Part shown: positions 26,167 through 34,381 of the stretch, piece by piece | Numbering within the stretch: position 1 is the stretch's first letter | How the letters are laid out: the number at the start of each line of letters is the position of its first letter | From: an uncultured Clostridia bacterium | GTDB taxonomy: Bacteria; Bacillota; Clostridia; Christensenellales; Borkfalkiaceae | Length of the DNA: 50,579 nt | Assembly (NCBI GenBank): GCA_949290575.1 | Contig: CASESJ010000007.1 | Coordinates: 1 to 50,579, forward strand | Direction: 5' to 3' | The notes under the pieces: model-generated | Told to the model about the DNA's origin: nothing | Databases searched by the model: none | The model's input: only the letters and a program-made list of their open reading frames with translations | Position numbers and translations under genes: made by a program

Positions 26167-27528
26167 ATGGACACTTCCGATACACAAAAGACAAAGAAAA
26201 GTTCCTTCTCCTCACTTGAAAAGAAGTGGATAATGTACGACGTCGGCAACTCGGCGTTTACGCTGCTGATAGCAGTGTTCATACCGATAATCGTCGGCGA
26301 CCTGTGCACGGCAAGCGGCATGACCAACGCCGAATACCAGACATTCTGGTCGCTCATAACCTCGATAATTACGCTTGTAGTTGCGGTCATAAGTCCCGTA
26401 ATAGGCACATTTGCGGACGGCGAGGGAATGAAAAAACCGCTCTTTTTCGGCTCTGCGCTCATAGGCATTATCTGCTGCGTTCTCCTCGGCATGCCCCTGC
26501 CGCTTGCAGGATTTATAGCCGTATTTATCGTGAGCAAAATCTCCTATAACATAAGCCTTGTATTCTACGACAGCATGCTCACTGACGTGACCGATATGGA
26601 GCGCGTAGACAAAATTTCCTCTCACGGCTATGCATGGGGCTACATAGGCAGCTGCATTCCATTTATCGTAAGCATAGGCATTTACGCTCTGTCCCTCTTC
26701 GATTTGCTCCCTGCAATGTGGGCGTATATGATAATTTTCATACTCAACGCCGCGTGGTGGCTGGCATTCACTCTGCCCATCACGAAAAGTTATAAACAGC
26801 TTCACTTCGTAAAGCGCGAACCGCACGCTGTAAGACAGTCTTTCAAGAGGCTCTTTTCCGTATTCAAAGAAAAGGTACCCAATAAAAAAGGCATACTTAT
26901 CTTCCTTCTGGCGTTCTTCCTCTATATAGACGGCGTTTACACCGTAATAGACCTCGCCACGACTTACGGCTATGCCCTCGGCATTGACCAGATACAGCTC
27001 GTTTTAGCCCTGCTTTTAACTCAGATAATCGCCTTCCCCTGCGCGATAATTTCGGGCATTCTCGCCAAGAAATACGACAACGGCAAACTTATAATCTTCT
27101 TTATTTCCGGCTATCTCGGCGTCGCTCTGTTTGCGATATGGCTGACCGAAGCCTGGCAGTTCTGGTTCCTCGCCGTGTGCGTAGGACTTTTACAGGGCGG
27201 CGTGCAGGCTCTTTCCCGCTCGTACTTCGCAAAGATTATTCCCCTCGACAAGAGCGGCGAATTCTTCGGAATTATGGACGTATTCGGCAAGGGAGCATCT
27301 TTCTTCGGAACAATGCTCGTTTCGGTTGTTACAGGGCTTTCGGGCAACTTAAATTATGGCGTCATTCCCATCTCCTGCCTTATAGGCGTCGGTCTGGTGG
27401 TATTTGTATTTGCTTATCTTGAGATAAAAAATTACGAAAAACACCACGGCAAACAGCTTATTGCCGCTGAAGAGAGTGATAAAAACGACGAAACAGTTCC
27501 CTCGGAAGGCGAAAACGGCGAAAACTGA
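26167..27528 (+). CDS. UMF1/Atg22-type MFS transporter
   Basis: A 453-residue transporter with about twelve hydrophobic helices. The N-terminal KKWIMYDVGNSAFT motif and the GGVQALSRSYFAKIIP segment are hallmarks of the UMF1 (vacuole-effluxer-like) branch of the major facilitator superfamily. Substrates in bacteria are unknown; eukaryotic Atg22 exports amino acids. AAGGA at 26156 points to the ATG at 26167; a TTG six nt earlier is a weaker start. It is the second gene after the phospholipase C-like gene and ends before a terminator. Confidence 0.88.
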   Translation: MDTSDTQKTKKSSFSSLEKKWIMYDVGNSAFTLLIAVFIPIIVGDLCTASGMTNAEYQTFWSLITSIITLVVAVISPVIGTFADGEGMKKPLFFGSALIGIICCVLLGMPLPLAGFIAVFIVSKISYNISLVFYDSMLTDVTDMERVDKISSHGYAWGYIGSCIPFIVSIGIYALSLFDLLPAMWAYMIIFILNAAWWLAFTLPITKSYKQLHFVKREPHAVRQSFKRLFSVFKEKVPNKKGILIFLLAFFLYIDGVYTVIDLATTYGYALGIDQIQLVLALLLTQIIAFPCAIISGILAKKYDNGKLIIFFISGYLGVALFAIWLTEAWQFWFLAVCVGLLQGGVQALSRSYFAKIIPLDKSGEFFGIMDVFGKGASFFGTMLVSVVTGLSGNLNYGVIPISCLIGVGLVVFVFAYLEIKNYEKHHGKQLIAAEESDKNDETVPSEGENGEN

Positions 27529-27556
27529 CACTTTGAGTAAAACACATATGCATAGA

Positions 27557-27587
27557 AGCGGTCGGCAAAAGCCTGCCGCTCTTTTTT
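27557..27587 (+). terminator. Terminator after the MFS transporter
   Basis: A 10-bp stem with one mismatch (27557-27566 with 27571-27580), then CTTTTTT. Confidence 0.8.
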
Positions 27588-27776
27588 ACCTTGTCACAGA
27601 CTAAAATTAAACAAATGTAAGTGTTTACATATAATCTGCGCACAGCAAAACCCGCCGAAATCAAGTGCGCGGAATGGCTTTAATTACAGACTATACGCCT
27701 GCTTAACTTATAGAGGCGGCGCGCCGCAACACGGCGCGCCGCCTCGGACTTTTATTATTGAAAATTTGGAAATACA
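27588..27776. other. Intergenic stretch with a long palindromic hairpin
   Basis: No gene is visible in this stretch between two convergent transcripts. It holds a perfect 14-bp GC stem with a 5-nt loop at 27713-27726/27732-27745, possibly a second, backup terminator, and a small inverted repeat near 27616-27631. Confidence 0.5.
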
Positions 27777-27807
27777 AAAGAGGGTCGGAAAATAACCGAC
27801 CCTCTTT
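27777..27807 (-). terminator. Terminator of the rpsF-ssb-rpsR operon
   Basis: A perfect 12-bp stem (27777-27788 with 27796-27807) with A-rich and T-rich flanks, 31 nt beyond the rpsR stop. Confidence 0.82.
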
Positions 27808-27838
27808 AATTCGGCATTGAGCCGATACAGAGCAACTA

Positions 27839-28084
27839 TTATTCGCCTTTGAAAGGAAGCAGGGCTGCAACTCTTGCGCGCTTGATTGCTTTGGAAAGCT
27901 CTCTCTGGTGCTTTGCGCAGGTGCCGCTCATTCTTCTGGGGAGCATCTTGCCCGATTCGGTGATAAACTTCTTGAGGCGGTTTACGTCCTTATAGTCGAT
28001 AACCTCTACCTTTTCCTGGCAGAAAACGCATACCTTTTTGCGGGGCATTTTTTTATAGCTCTTCTTAACGGGTTTTTCTTCCAT
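27839..28084 (-). CDS. rpsR: 30S ribosomal protein S18
   Basis: An 81-residue ribosomal protein of the small-subunit platform that pairs with S6. Cys19, Cys22, Cys56 and His59 make this the zinc-binding C-plus form of S18. The conserved core ([19 protein letters not shown]) and the C-terminal [16 protein letters not shown] are complete. It is the last gene in rpsF-ssb-rpsR, an arrangement typical of Bacillota, and is followed by a terminator. Confidence 0.97.
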   Translation of the reverse strand: MEEKPVKKSYKKMPRKKVCVFCQEKVEVIDYKDVNRLKKFITESGKMLPRRMSGTCAKHQRELSKAIKRARVAALLPFKGE

Positions 28085-28117
28085 TTTATTTCTCCTTGAA
28101 AAATTCCTTACAACGCA

Positions 28118-28540
28118 TTAAAAAGGAATGTCGCCGTCGTCGTCGAAAGACTGCAGCGAAGGCTTGCGCTTTTCACCCGAAGATGCAGGCGCGATATCGC
28201 TTTCGTAGCCGCTGTCGCCGCCGCTCGTGCGGGGAGACAGGAACTCAACGTCGTTGCAGTTGATGTCGACAGCAGTGCGCTTTACGCCCTGATTGTCTTC
28301 GTAATTGCGAAGTTCTACAGAGCCCATAACTGCCACTTTATTGCCTTTTTTAGCGTACCTTGCAACATTTTCACCCAATCCGCGCCATGCCGTGCAGTTG
28401 AAAAAGTCGGTCTGTCTTTCGCCGCCCGAGGTATAGTTACGGTTTACGGCGATTGAAAAGCGGCAGATTGCTACGCCCGATGACGTCTCCGTCAGTTCGG
28501 GGTCGCGGGTGAGGTTGCCAATCAAAAATACTTTGTTCAT
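28118..28540 (-). CDS. ssb: Single-stranded DNA-binding protein
   Basis: A 140-residue SSB with an N-terminal OB fold (MNKVFLIGNLTRDPEL, FFNCTAWRGLGENVARY, KGNKVAVMGSV), a flexible Gly/Ser-rich linker, and the acidic C-terminal tip DDDGDIPF that recruits replication and repair partners. It lies between rpsF and rpsR, 17 nt after rpsF, with AAGGGA upstream. Confidence 0.97.
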   Translation of the reverse strand: MNKVFLIGNLTRDPELTETSSGVAICRFSIAVNRNYTSGGERQTDFFNCTAWRGLGENVARYAKKGNKVAVMGSVELRNYEDNQGVKRTAVDINCNDVEFLSPRTSGGDSGYESDIAPASSGEKRKPSLQSFDDDGDIPF

Positions 28541-28557
28541 TTTCTTATCCCTTGTTT

Positions 28558-28842
28558 TTACGCTTTAACGGTAATAACTCTTCTCAAAACTTCTGCTGAA
28601 AGACCTGCAACGCGGTCAAGCTCTTTAACAACGCCGCCTTCAGCTTCGAAGGTCATAAGAACGTAGTAGCCTTCCGACTTATAGTTGATAGGATAAGCCA
28701 GCTTCTTTACGCCCCACTTGTCTGTGGATACGACCTTGCCGTTGAAGTCTGCGACGATAGCGGAGAACTTTGCTTCGAAGGCGTCTTTTGCCTCGTCAGA
28801 AAGCGCGCTGTCCAATACGTAGAGCATCTCGTAAGTTTTCAT
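28558..28842 (-). CDS. rpsF: 30S ribosomal protein S6
   Basis: A 94-residue ribosomal protein S6, starting MKTYEMLYVLDS, with the KLAYPINYKSEGYYVLMTFEA core. The GGGAGG ribosome binding site is placed for the ATG at 28842; an in-frame GTG three codons earlier overlaps that site and is rejected. First gene of rpsF-ssb-rpsR with its own consensus promoter and a structured leader. Confidence 0.97.
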   Translation of the reverse strand: MKTYEMLYVLDSALSDEAKDAFEAKFSAIVADFNGKVVSTDKWGVKKLAYPINYKSEGYYVLMTFEAEGGVVKELDRVAGLSAEVLRRVITVKA

Positions 28843-28851
28843 GAAATTCAC

Positions 28852-28941
28852 CTCCCGGACTTATTCGGCGTACCGACGAGCGGTACGCAAGGTGTACGCG
28901 GTTTTTGCCGCGAACGCACTCTGCCTTTTATGCAAAATGCT
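28852..28941 (-). promoter_or_regulatory. Structured leader of rpsF, possible S6:S18 autoregulatory site
   Basis: The leader of about 90 nt can form an 8-bp hairpin (GCGTACCG with CGGTACGC) and an upstream GC hairpin. S6:S18 leader motifs with a conserved CCG are known before rpsF in many bacteria; CCG is present in this hairpin, but I cannot confirm the full motif by eye. Confidence 0.35.
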
Positions 28942-28946
28942 TAAAT

Positions 28947-28975
28947 ATAATACATTATAGCTCTTTATTTGTCAA
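28947..28975 (-). promoter_or_regulatory. Promoter of rpsF-ssb-rpsR
   Basis: On the minus strand TTGACA (28970-28975) and TATTAT (28947-28952), spacer 17 nt. It lies directly behind the 3' end of the 982-residue protein gene. Confidence 0.8.
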
Positions 28976-28992
28976 ACGATTTCGCCCGACCT

Positions 28993-31941
28993 TTAAGGCA
29001 ACAAATTCGAAAGAATATTTATTGCCTCGAGCATTTCGTCAATCGTGCACTCGTTGACGGGCTTCGTGATATACCATACTCCGCCTACCTGCACCTTATT
29101 TTCGTCTGCCGGTTCGGAATCGACCTGCTGGATGGGAACGGGCTTATACGAAGGCTGTTCTATTATGCCCGCGTCGCAGAAATCCTGCAGCGTCGACGAC
29201 TTCATGTTGGCTGTCGAATTGGACATCATAGTGCCGAGTTCGTTGACGGTATAGCATACTTCATAGCCTTCGCTGTATGTAAGAAGATACCATACGCCCT
29301 GCGCTCTGCCGCGCGAATAATACGTATTGTTCGTATCGAATGCCCTCAGTCTGCCGTCGCCGTTCAGAAGTTCGTACTTTCCGTCGGCGTTCATAGTGTA
29401 GTACAGATACTCCGCATTGAAGTTATCCGCCGTGACTTCATACCAGTCGCCTGCGTAAATCTCGTCTGCGTACAAATCCTGAACGGTTATCGACATAACC
29501 GTTTCGGAAAGCCCGTCGATTGTGGAATCTGCAACGAGGTTGAGTATTCTGTCGTTTTCATATATGGTTATAAGGTCGCCTATCCTGAGCGTTGAGGTGA
29601 GACTGTCAACTCTGTCGCCTACGGCATTGAGCGTTGTTCCGACATAGTCGTATTCAACGCCGTCGCCGTCAAGTTCCTTTATAGGCGTGCCGTCTGCGGC
29701 AGTTATGCCGACAACTATGCCGTTCTCGATAACGAGCACGCAATCGGTTGTGGTAACTCCGTCGAGGTAGTGATAGGTCGCCTTGTAATCGGTGCCGTCA
29801 AAGGTTACGTCTGTCACGCCGAATGCAAGATAGAGAAAAATGCTGTCGTCGGTGTTGACGTCTATCGCGTCGGAGAGAATTATTTCGTCTATTGCGGAAG
29901 GAATGTCGTCAATAGCATAGCCTGCAAGCTTGTTCATGAGCCTGCCGTCCTCTTCGGTGATTGTGACCACGTCGCCGATAGTGAGAGCGGCGGTCATTCT
30001 CGAAATCTGGTCGGCAGAGCCGCTTATCGACGTCCTCGCGCCGTCCAGCCAGCTGTCCGTCGCGCTGTCGTAATATTTTACAGAGCTTATCACGCCGTTC
30101 GCGTCCGCATAAATTCTTGCGGTTGCGGTGCTGTGCGCGTCGGAGGCATCGAATATGTGATACGTGCCTTCGTAGTACGTGACGCCGTTTTCGTCGGTCT
30201 TAGGACCTACCGCTATGTCTGCGCTGCTCATGGTTGCCGAGTAAGCCGCAAACATCATTATATTGTTGTTCTTGTCTGCCGTTGAAACTTTGATATCAAC
30301 AAAGTCGCCGAGTGCGAGAGCGTCGGTTATGCCCTCCACTCTGTCGGAGAGTTCTTCAACCGTAGCCGCATTTATTGCCGTGCCGTCGGCGAGCGTTACG
30401 GAGGTTATTATGCCGTCCGCGTTCGTCTTAACCGTGCAGGGCGAAGTTCTCGTGCTGTCGTCGAGGTAGTGATAGGTTGCGGTGTATGTATCCGATTCGG
30501 ACGTTGCAACGACGTTTGTTATGCCGTAAGCTATGTACGAAGTTATCTTATCGCTGTACTTGACGTCGATTATCGTGCTTATGCCGATATCTTCTATGAC
30601 GTCGCCTATCTCTTCGACCGTGGTGGGCTTGATTTCCTCGCCCGTTTCAGCGTCGACTACGACATCGATATAGCCTTCTGCCGTGGTGACGAGGACGTCC
30701 TTTTTGATTGTCACACCGTTTTCGTCAGTGTACTGATAGACGGCTCTGTACTTGCCGATTGACGGGTCGAAGCTGAGGTTGGTTATACGATATGCCAGGA
30801 AAGCCATTATATCGTTGGTGGGCTCTATATCCATTATGACGGGAATTTCAAGCTTGCCGACGCGACCGTCGAAGTCCATATTGCCCTCAAGGAAGTCGCC
30901 GAGCGATATGCCCTCGAACAGAGCGTTTATGACTTCGCTCTCCTGTCCCATCATCTCCGTAAACGCTTCGTCCGCGTCGAGATATTCGAGCGAGTTGAAT
31001 GTTGTGTTGCTGTCTATGAGTTTGCCGAGAGTTATTTCCATTCCGTCGAAATAAACCTGCTCGCCGTTTTCGTCGTAATAGAAGTTACCGCTCGTGTGCA
31101 TGGGGTTGTCGCCGTAACTCTGATAGTACTCGACGTCTCTGGAATAGTCGCTGTAGGTGAAGTTGCCGTTGTTGTCCTTCTTGGTAACTATGTAGTGCTC
31201 ACCGTCGAAGTAGAAATACTGTCTGTATACGTCATTGCCTGCGTCGTTTACCGCATTGGTCTCCGTGAGCCACTGATTGGAATTGATGTTGTCGGGATAT
31301 GCGGCGTCGCCCGACGCGCCAGACATACGATAGTAACCGCCGAGAGATTTGTTATACTCGAACTGGTCGTAATATACGAGGTAGCTTTCGTCATTGTAGG
31401 GGTTATCCACAAACTTAGCCTCTGCGCCGCGGAGAAGGGTCTGCATAATGACGTTGGTTTCAAAGATATTGTCCTCGCCGAGCTGCATGCCCACAATGAG
31501 CTCATAGGGACGGATATTCATTACGATATCTTCCCTTATGTACATGCCGAGGTTGACGACGCTCTGTCTTTCGAATTCCTCAGCGTCGATATAGACGCCG
31601 TAGGTTTCCGCCTCAACATAGAGGTCGTCGAGCATTGCTCCGAGCGCGGGCGACAAGTCCACCAGCGTAGATATGGAAAGCTGGTCCACATTGTTCGCTA
31701 TACCTACAATCTTGTTGTAAAGGTCGAGCACCGTGGTTACGCCGTTTTCCGTATTTATGTACTGGTTGCCCTTTCCGTCGTCATTTTCATATCCGAAGAA
31801 ATTGAAGATGGAATTGATGTCCGTATAGAGCAGATAATAGCCTGCACCGACTATTACTCCGACTTCGACAATGATAGCAAACAGAAAGCCGATTATGAAT
31901 GCGACTATACCTGTAAGTGTCTTCGAACCGCCCTTAGCCAT
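28993..31941 (-). CDS. Large membrane-anchored protein with four internal repeats, function unknown
   Basis: A 982-residue protein. Residues about 10-38 form one membrane segment; the rest should face outside. From about residue 375 four degenerate repeats of roughly 90-130 residues follow. Each has an aromatic (F/Y)xAYxxT-type strand, a Y.A.YHY-type strand, a T..DG.I..V turn and often an L.IGD.I motif (for example ALALGDFV, ALTIGDVV, TLRIGDLI). The whole is rich in Asp, Thr and Tyr and has few Cys. I do not recognise the family. GGAGGTAAT precedes the ATG. It has its own promoter and lies upstream of rpsF on the same strand. Confidence 0.8.
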   Translation of the reverse strand: MAKGGSKTLTGIVAFIIGFLFAIIVEVGVIVGAGYYLLYTDINSIFNFFGYENDDGKGNQYINTENGVTTVLDLYNKIVGIANNVDQLSISTLVDLSPALGAMLDDLYVEAETYGVYIDAEEFERQSVVNLGMYIREDIVMNIRPYELIVGMQLGEDNIFETNVIMQTLLRGAEAKFVDNPYNDESYLVYYDQFEYNKSLGGYYRMSGASGDAAYPDNINSNQWLTETNAVNDAGNDVYRQYFYFDGEHYIVTKKDNNGNFTYSDYSRDVEYYQSYGDNPMHTSGNFYYDENGEQVYFDGMEITLGKLIDSNTTFNSLEYLDADEAFTEMMGQESEVINALFEGISLGDFLEGNMDFDGRVGKLEIPVIMDIEPTNDIMAFLAYRITNLSFDPSIGKYRAVYQYTDENGVTIKKDVLVTTAEGYIDVVVDAETGEEIKPTTVEEIGDVIEDIGISTIIDVKYSDKITSYIAYGITNVVATSESDTYTATYHYLDDSTRTSPCTVKTNADGIITSVTLADGTAINAATVEELSDRVEGITDALALGDFVDIKVSTADKNNNIMMFAAYSATMSSADIAVGPKTDENGVTYYEGTYHIFDASDAHSTATARIYADANGVISSVKYYDSATDSWLDGARTSISGSADQISRMTAALTIGDVVTITEEDGRLMNKLAGYAIDDIPSAIDEIILSDAIDVNTDDSIFLYLAFGVTDVTFDGTDYKATYHYLDGVTTTDCVLVIENGIVVGITAADGTPIKELDGDGVEYDYVGTTLNAVGDRVDSLTSTLRIGDLITIYENDRILNLVADSTIDGLSETVMSITVQDLYADEIYAGDWYEVTADNFNAEYLYYTMNADGKYELLNGDGRLRAFDTNNTYYSRGRAQGVWYLLTYSEGYEVCYTVNELGTMMSNSTANMKSSTLQDFCDAGIIEQPSYKPVPIQQVDSEPADENKVQVGGVWYITKPVNECTIDEMLEAINILSNLLP

Positions 31942-32029
31942 ATTACCTCCGTAGGGTCGCTTTACGCGCCGTTTTTATATGCAAACTTAGTTAAGCGTTT
32001 TAAACGCATTATATTATAAGTCGATATAT

Positions 32030-32058
32030 ATTATAACTCTGTTTGTCTGTAAAATCAA
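32030..32058 (-). promoter_or_regulatory. Promoter of the 982-residue repeat protein
   Basis: On the minus strand TTGATT (32053-32058) and TATAAT (32030-32035), spacer 17 nt; leader about 80 nt. Confidence 0.72.
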
Positions 32059-32080
32059 CTGTCAGAACGAGAAAAGAATG

Positions 32081-33349
32081 TTATTTTATTCCAAATCGCG
32101 CCTCAGAGAGCTCCAACAGCCGTTCGCGGACGTTGCGCTCGCCGTTTATGACACATTCTTCGGACAAAAACCGCAGAATTTCGCCCGTCGTCTGTCGTGC
32201 GAACCCTGCCTTTATAAGGTCGTCCGCGGTCACGTCGAGCTCCTTTACGGTAAACGGCACGCCCTCAGCCCTCATCTTATCGTATACTCTCCTCCACGCG
32301 TGCGAAGTCTTTCCCCCGCCAACTCCGCCGAACAAGTCGTCCAGCGCGAGCGCGTCGGCGGCGAACTCCGCCCTGTCGAAGAGCAGACGCCTGAGAGTTT
32401 TTTCATCCTCGCCCCCTCCGTCAAAAGCCGAAAGCGAACAGACCGCCGCAACCCTTTGCGCCGTGCGGTGAGCATAGCCGACAGCCTTACAGCGCGAAAG
32501 GACGGTCTGCCTGTCGCGCTCGCAGTCAGCAAGTCTTTGTCCTCCGCCGCACACGGCGTAAAAGAGCGCGCACAGCCTCAGCCCTTCGGGCACTTCACCG
32601 AACGCGGCAAAGAAATCTTTTCCCGGATGACATGCGCCGAGAACAACGTCAAGCGCGCCCGTTTGTTCAAGCACACGCAGCGCAGCCGCGTGTCCGTGCC
32701 CGACGCCGTATTTTTTATCCGCGCGAAGAATGCCGTCCAGCTCCCGCCTGATCTGCGCGGAGGGAATGTCCGCAAGAGCACTGCACGAGCGCGCCGCGCC
32801 GTCAAGGCAATCTCTGTCGGCGGAAAAGCCCAGCTCGCCGCAAAAGCGAGCCAGACGCATTATTCTGAGAGCGTCCTCCGAAAACAGTTTTTCGGGCGGA
32901 GCGACGGGCGAGATTTTTTTATTTTTTATATCCCCGATACCGTTCAGAGGGTCGACGAACGCCCCGCCGCCTATATCGAAATAGACTGCGTTGCACCTGA
33001 AATCTCTTCTGGCGGCGTCTGTTCGGATGTCGTTTGTGAAGGACACGGCGACGGGTCTGTGACCGCAACCGTCGTATATGTCGGTGCGGAACGAGGTGAA
33101 CTCGTACAAAATTCCGCCGTCCGAAAGCTTTAAACTGCCCGTCAGGGGATAGCAGGCTTTCACCTCCATTCCGACTGAACGCGCAATTTCCGCCATGACG
33201 TAACCACCTGCGGGAGCGCATATGTCCCAGTCGACAAAATGCGTCTTAAGTCCCGCAATATAGTCGCGGCAGGCACCGCCCACGACGTACAGCGGCGCGG
33301 GACAGGCACTCGACAAAAGTTTGAGTTTTTCGGGAATAATTTCTAACAT
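32081..33349 (-). CDS. cca: CCA-adding tRNA nucleotidyltransferase
   Basis: A 422-residue class II nucleotidyltransferase that builds or repairs the 3' CCA of tRNA. The N-terminal motif VVGGACRD (22-29) and the metal-binding Asp40-x-Asp42 (FVDWDI) are followed by the RRDFRCNAVYFD and SEDALRIMRLARF motifs of the head and neck domains. The C-terminal part is less conserved but has an HD-like helical region. No ribosome binding site is visible, and the promoter -10 ends only 14 nt before the ATG, giving a very short leader. The local tRNA gene already encodes CCA, so here repair is the likely role. A poly(A) polymerase function is a weaker alternative. Confidence 0.87.
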   Translation of the reverse strand: MLEIIPEKLKLLSSACPAPLYVVGGACRDYIAGLKTHFVDWDICAPAGGYVMAEIARSVGMEVKACYPLTGSLKLSDGGILYEFTSFRTDIYDGCGHRPVAVSFTNDIRTDAARRDFRCNAVYFDIGGGAFVDPLNGIGDIKNKKISPVAPPEKLFSEDALRIMRLARFCGELGFSADRDCLDGAARSCSALADIPSAQIRRELDGILRADKKYGVGHGHAAALRVLEQTGALDVVLGACHPGKDFFAAFGEVPEGLRLCALFYAVCGGGQRLADCERDRQTVLSRCKAVGYAHRTAQRVAAVCSLSAFDGGGEDEKTLRRLLFDRAEFAADALALDDLFGGVGGGKTSHAWRRVYDKMRAEGVPFTVKELDVTADDLIKAGFARQTTGEILRFLSEECVINGERNVRERLLELSEARFGIK

Positions 33350-33363
33350 AATCGTCGTTTTTA

Positions 33364-33392
33364 ATTATAGCATATTTTTATTTTGATTGCAA
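33364..33392 (-). promoter_or_regulatory. Promoter of the CCA-adding enzyme (shares -35 with the divergent gene)
   Basis: On the minus strand TTGCAA (33387-33392) and TATAAT (33364-33369), spacer 17 nt. TTGCAA is its own reverse complement and also serves the divergent promoter. Confidence 0.65.
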
Positions 33393-33415
33393 TTATCGCG
33401 AGGATATAGTATAAT
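33387..33415 (+). promoter_or_regulatory. Promoter of the diacylglycerol-kinase-like operon (shared -35)
   Basis: TTGCAA (33387-33392) and TATAAT (33410-33415), spacer 17 nt. The same six bases form the -35 of the divergent cca promoter, so polymerase could bind in only one direction at a time. Confidence 0.65.
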
Positions 33416-33484
33416 TAATATAAATTGAGATTTTTACGCGGGAGAGTAATCTTTTACCCCTCGGCGCGCACCAATGAGAAAGAT

Positions 33485-34381
33485 ATGTACCACATAATAA
33501 TCAACTCAAACAGAATAAAAGGCAGAGCCGCGCGCAAACTCGACGAGGTAAAGAACGTATTCGACAGAGCGGGCAAATCATACTGCCTGCACTTCACAAA
33601 ATACGCCGGACATGCCCGCGAAATCGCCGCAGAGCTCACGCGCAGAGACGAGAAAGTTTCTCTCGTTGCGATGGGCGGCGACGGCACGCTGCACGAGGTT
33701 CTGAACGGAATACGCGACATATCCCTGTGCGAACTGGGAGTTATACCCGCGGGAAGCGGCAACGACTTTGCCGCGGCGGCAGGCATTCCGAACAATGCGA
33801 AATATGCCGCGCAGATTATAGCTTTCAAAGCCCCTTCCGCCATCGACTACATAGAGTTCTCTGACGGACTGCGTTCGATAAACGCGACGGGCTGCGGAAT
33901 GGACGCGGATATAATCAGAAACGTAATGAAGTCGGACAGGCTCGGCAAGGGTAAATATATATTGGGTTTTCTCAGGAGCGTATTTACATATAAACCCCGC
34001 CCCCTCACGCTGATTGACGAGGACGGCGTCACGAGAGAATACAATGCGCTTCTGGCTTGTATAGGAAACGGAAGACAGATAGGCGCGGGCATAAAACTTT
34101 TTCCCTCCGCGCAGATTGACGACGGCACAATGGAAGTCATGATTGTGGGATATAAATCTGTCTTCAACGCCTTTACCTCCTTCGCCAAACTGTTTTTCGG
34201 CAAACTCGAGAGCGTCAGAGGCGTAACCAAAATCCGCTGCAGAAAGGCGACCTTCATCCCGCATTCGGAAAGGATAACCGTTCAGGCAGAGGGCGAGCTG
34301 TACGAACTCGAGGGCGGCAAACCCCTGTCGGCAGAGCTGGCATGCGGAAAACTTCTGTTCTATCTACCGCACAATGATTGA
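33485..34381 (+). CDS. Diacylglycerol kinase catalytic-domain lipid kinase
   Basis: A 298-residue protein of the DAGK_cat family (YegS/DgkB-like). The ATP-binding motif VAMGGDGTLHEVLNG has GGDGT at residues 64-68, followed by GVIPAGSGNDFA and later the C-terminal TIEVMI-like sheet (GTMEVMIVGYK). It should phosphorylate diacylglycerol or a related lipid for phospholipid recycling. The frame is open to a TTG at 33425, but the conserved N terminus begins at MYHIIINS (33485) after GAGAAAG. Its end overlaps the next gene by 8 nt, coupling the two. Confidence 0.9.
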   Translation: MYHIIINSNRIKGRAARKLDEVKNVFDRAGKSYCLHFTKYAGHAREIAAELTRRDEKVSLVAMGGDGTLHEVLNGIRDISLCELGVIPAGSGNDFAAAAGIPNNAKYAAQIIAFKAPSAIDYIEFSDGLRSINATGCGMDADIIRNVMKSDRLGKGKYILGFLRSVFTYKPRPLTLIDEDGVTREYNALLACIGNGRQIGAGIKLFPSAQIDDGTMEVMIVGYKSVFNAFTSFAKLFFGKLESVRGVTKIRCRKATFIPHSERITVQAEGELYELEGGKPLSAELACGKLLFYLPHND

